Source: Spirochaetales bacterium
GTDB taxonomy: Bacteria > Spirochaetota > Spirochaetia > DSM-27196 > SKKC01
Reading direction: 5' to 3'
DNA length: 8,823 nucleotides
NCBI GenBank assembly: GCA_007126865.1
Contig: SLAN01000264.1
Location: 1 to 8,823 of the forward strand
Positions 6,558 through 8,823 of this stretch are shown here, in pieces. The position numbers and the translations under genes were made by a program. A model generated the notes under the pieces. That model saw only the letters and a list, made by a program, of their open reading frames with translations. It was not told the DNA's origin and searched no databases. Within the stretch, counting starts at the first letter, position 1, and the number at the start of each line of letters is the position of its first letter.

Positions 6558-8823
6558 ATGAGCAAGACATCACTTTCAACTCACTTTACCCATATCAGGG
6601 ATACGCCGCTCGATGAGTTCAGAGGCGTCGGGCGCCGCTTTCGTCACAACGAGACCGGGTGCGATATTTACCATCTGCACAACGACGATCCGGAGAACCT
6701 GTTCGCGTTCATTTTCAAGACCGTGCCGCCCGACTCAACCGGCGTTGCACACATTCTCGAACACACGGTGCTCTGCGGTTCCGAGCACTATCCGGTGAAG
6801 GATCCGTTCCTGCTGCTGCTGAAGGGCAGCATGTACACCTTTCTCAACGCGCTGACATTCCCGGACAAGACCGTCTATCCGGCAAGCAGCACCGTGCCGG
6901 CCGATCTCTTCAACCTCATGAAGGTGTACGGCGATGCGGTTTTCTTCCCGCTGCTGAAGGAGGAGATGTTTCGCCAGGAAGGACACCGGCTCACTGTTTC
7001 CGATGAGGGGACGCTCGATTACTCCGGTGTTGTCTACAACGAAATGAAAGGTGCCTACTCGACCCACGATGCAATCGCCGGCGAGATGTCGCTTCGCTCG
7101 CTCTTTCCGGATACCGCCTACGGCCACGACTCCGGCGGCAATCCGCGGGAGATCACGAAGCTCACATACGACGACTTTCTCGATTTCCACCGGCACTACT
7201 ACCATCCTTCAAACGCTCGAATTTTTCTCTACGGCAGTATCGACACCGACGATTACCTGGCATTTCTGCATACGGAGTTCCTCTCGCGCTTCCGGGCGGC
7301 GCCGGACGGAAGCGCGGCCCCGGGCGAGCGGCCCGGGTCTGACGGGAGCTCTGCTGTCGGGCAGGCGACCGGTCACGATTCGGCCGCGAACGTGCGCCGC
7401 GCCGCAGCAGGCGGTGGTGCCGCAGGAAGCGGTGGCGTCGCAGCAGGCGGTGACGTCGCAGGAAGCGGTGACGCCGGGGCCTCCGACATCACCGTCGATC
7501 TGCAGCCGCGCTGGAGCGAGCCTCGGGTGCTTCACACGAGCTACCCGACCGACCAGGAGGAGACCGCGGGGCTCTCCTCGGTAACGGTCAACTGGCTGCT
7601 CACCGATGTCAGCTCACCCGTTCGTGTGCTCGCATGTGAGGCGCTCGGCGACATTCTTCTCGGCGGCAGCGGGGCTCCGCTGTACAAGGCGCTGATCGAG
7701 TCGGGGCTCGGCGAAGATCTCAGCGCACCGAGCGGGCTGGAAACCGAGCTGCGTGAGATCACTTTCTCGGCCGGTCTGCGCGGAACCGATCCGGAGAAGC
7801 AGCAGGCGATCGAGGATCTCATACTCTCTACCTTGCGCTCCCTTCGCGACGACGGTATCGACCCGGATGTCGTGGAGGGTACGCTGCGCAAAATGGCGTT
7901 CTCGCATCGCGAGCGCAGCGGATCGGGTTTTGGATTGAGGTTGATGCGCCGTGCCGCGCGGGCGTGGTTGCACGGCGGTGAGCCGGAAGAGACGATGTGC
8001 TTTGTCGAGCACTTCGCCGCCCTTCGCGACGCGGTTCGTGCCGACCCGCGCTATTTCGAGGCGCTCATCGATGAGCTGCTGTTGAACAATCCGCATCGTA
8101 CCACGCTGGTCGTAACGCCTGACCGCGACTACGAGAGACGCGAGCGTGAGGCGGTGCGCGAAGAGCTCTCCGAAATAGATAAGCGGCTCAGCGATTCCGA
8201 GCGCGACGAGCTGCGCCGGCGTGATGAGCGCCTTCAGGCGCTGCAATCGGAGCCGGACCCGCCGGAGGCGGTGGCCGCCATTCCGTTTCTCACGATTGAC
8301 GACGTTCCTGCCGAAGTCGAACGCATACCGTACGAGCTCGAGACGCTTCCCGGAGGCGGGCCGCTGCTGGTACACGAACTCGACACCGGCGGCATCATCT
8401 ATTTCGACCTCTCCTTTGATATGCGCGGGATCGATGAGGAGCTGTTACCGTACGCGCCGCTTTTCGCAAACACGATTACCGACATCGGCCTTCCGGAGAT
8501 GTCGTACGATGCGGTCGCGCGTAAGCTCGACCTGACGACCGGGGGATTCACGGCAGGGGTCGGTTCCACCGGGCATGTCGACAGCGGAAAGCCGGTGACC
8601 GCGCTCACTGTCCGGGTTAAGGCGCTTGCGGAGACCGCCGCCGAAGGTTTCGGTCTCGCTTTTGACCTGTTGCGCCGTGCCGATTTCGGAGATCATCGCC
8701 GGATCCGCGATCTGCTGCTCGAAGAGCGCAACGATATGAAGAGTGCGGTGATTCCCGAGGGAAGCAGCTTCGCGTGGACCCGGGCGGCGTCGCGGCTGTC
8801 GCCGGCGGCAGCGATACGCGACC
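6558..8823 (+). CDS. M16C metallopeptidase, presequence protease (PreP) type, 3' end outside window
   Basis: The frame stays open from the ATG at 6558 to the right edge (755 codons); full family members are near 970-1000 residues. The inverted zinc motif HILEH gives His65, Glu68 (catalytic base) and His69. Glu162 in YNEMKGAYS is the third ligand. The surrounding LCGSEHYPVKDPF (72-84) and NALTFPDKTVYPASS are typical of M16C. The second M16 domain starts near LQPRWSEP (315). A charged helical hinge (about 525-565) precedes the second half. The C-terminal domains that complete the clamshell are only partly visible. Such enzymes degrade unstructured peptides of tens of residues; the substrate here is unknown. 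No signal peptide is seen. Between domains 1 and 2 lies an unusual Ala/Gly-rich insertion (246-312). The gene begins 1 nt after the rhodanese stop with a weak, distant AAGGG, suggesting translational coupling. Confidence 0.9.
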   Translation, partial: MSKTSLSTHFTHIRDTPLDEFRGVGRRFRHNETGCDIYHLHNDDPENLFAFIFKTVPPDSTGVAHILEHTVLCGSEHYPVKDPFLLLLKGSMYTFLNALTFPDKTVYPASSTVPADLFNLMKVYGDAVFFPLLKEEMFRQEGHRLTVSDEGTLDYSGVVYNEMKGAYSTHDAIAGEMSLRSLFPDTAYGHDSGGNPREITKLTYDDFLDFHRHYYHPSNARIFLYGSIDTDDYLAFLHTEFLSRFRAAPDGSAAPGERPGSDGSSAVGQATGHDSAANVRRAAAGGGAAGSGGVAAGGDVAGSGDAGASDITVDLQPRWSEPRVLHTSYPTDQEETAGLSSVTVNWLLTDVSSPVRVLACEALGDILLGGSGAPLYKALIESGLGEDLSAPSGLETELREITFSAGLRGTDPEKQQAIEDLILSTLRSLRDDGIDPDVVEGTLRKMAFSHRERSGSGFGLRLMRRAARAWLHGGEPEETMCFVEHFAALRDAVRADPRYFEALIDELLLNNPHRTTLVVTPDRDYERREREAVREELSEIDKRLSDSERDELRRRDERLQALQSEPDPPEAVAAIPFLTIDDVPAEVERIPYELETLPGGGPLLVHELDTGGIIYFDLSFDMRGIDEELLPYAPLFANTITDIGLPEMSYDAVARKLDLTTGGFTAGVGSTGHVDSGKPVTALTVRVKALAETAAEGFGLAFDLLRRADFGDHRRIRDLLLEERNDMKSAVIPEGSSFAWTRAASRLSPAAAIRD
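7401..7472 (+). repeat. In-frame 18-bp minisatellite (four units) in the peptidase gene
   Basis: Four tandem 18-bp units (7401-7418, 7419-7436, 7437-7454, 7455-7472) share GYCGCAG then SRRGCGGTG. Units 1 and 3 carry CAGCAGGC, units 2 and 4 carry CAGGAAGC, so the array looks like a 36-bp pair duplicated once. Each unit encodes six residues of the form (A/V)A(A/G)(G/S)G(G/D), peptidase residues 282-305, and keeps the frame. Confidence 0.85.

Noticed and set aside
7401..7472. Tandem repeats as a CRISPR array
   Set aside because: Units are 18 bp with no spacers, and they are in frame inside a protein gene.
7051..7584. 177-codon + strand frame inside the peptidase gene
   Set aside because: It is out of frame with the peptidase, is Thr/Arg/Pro-rich and is a shadow; the HxxEH-containing frame starting at 6558 is the real one.
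7614..8375. 253-codon open frame on the - strand opposite the M16 peptidase
   Set aside because: The + strand frame reads as continuous M16C sequence here; the antisense frame has no family features.

Overview
The window is GC-rich and almost entirely coding, with seven genes on the + strand. The first (amino-sugar enzyme) and last (M16 peptidase) are cut by the window edges. Gene content suggests a high-GC spirochaete (Spirochaetota, possibly free-living or halophilic). The evidence is the fused glucosamine-6-phosphate deaminase/PIG-L deacetylase, a ROK regulator with the 'GN...FQRSMNRALVL' entry to its helix-turn-helix, and a cytosolic-looking presequence-protease-type M16C peptidase. This assignment is inferred from family resemblance only and is not firm.

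Region 1 (2-4274) looks like an amino-sugar operon. It holds a NagB-like/PIG-L fusion, a ROK-family transcriptional regulator that starts 2 nt after it, and a ROK-family sugar kinase that overlaps the regulator by 4 nt (ATGA). Together they could phosphorylate a sugar such as N-acetylglucosamine, deacetylate and deaminate it to fructose-6-phosphate, and sense the sugar or its phosphate to control expression. The substrate is inferred.

Region 2 (4275-5418) is a 154-nt gap with a good sigma70-type promoter candidate, then a stand-alone D-erythronate dehydrogenase-type SDR (denD) with a strong Shine-Dalgarno and a GTG start.

Region 3 (5419-8823) starts with a short gap whose promoter candidate lies so close to the next ATG that the message may be nearly leaderless. 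It is followed by a six-repeat TPR protein, a single-domain rhodanese and an M16C metallopeptidase, closely packed and probably co-transcribed. The peptidase is open to the window's right edge and is interrupted by an Ala/Gly-rich linker encoded by an in-frame 18-bp minisatellite.

I see no RNA genes, insertion sequences, CRISPR arrays or clear intrinsic terminators. Most of the window is ordinary metabolism. The second-look items are the altered active-site loop of the NagB-like domain, the low-complexity insertions in the regulator and peptidase, the minisatellite, and a denD gene without its usual pathway partners in view. I did not find a convincing previously undescribed system.
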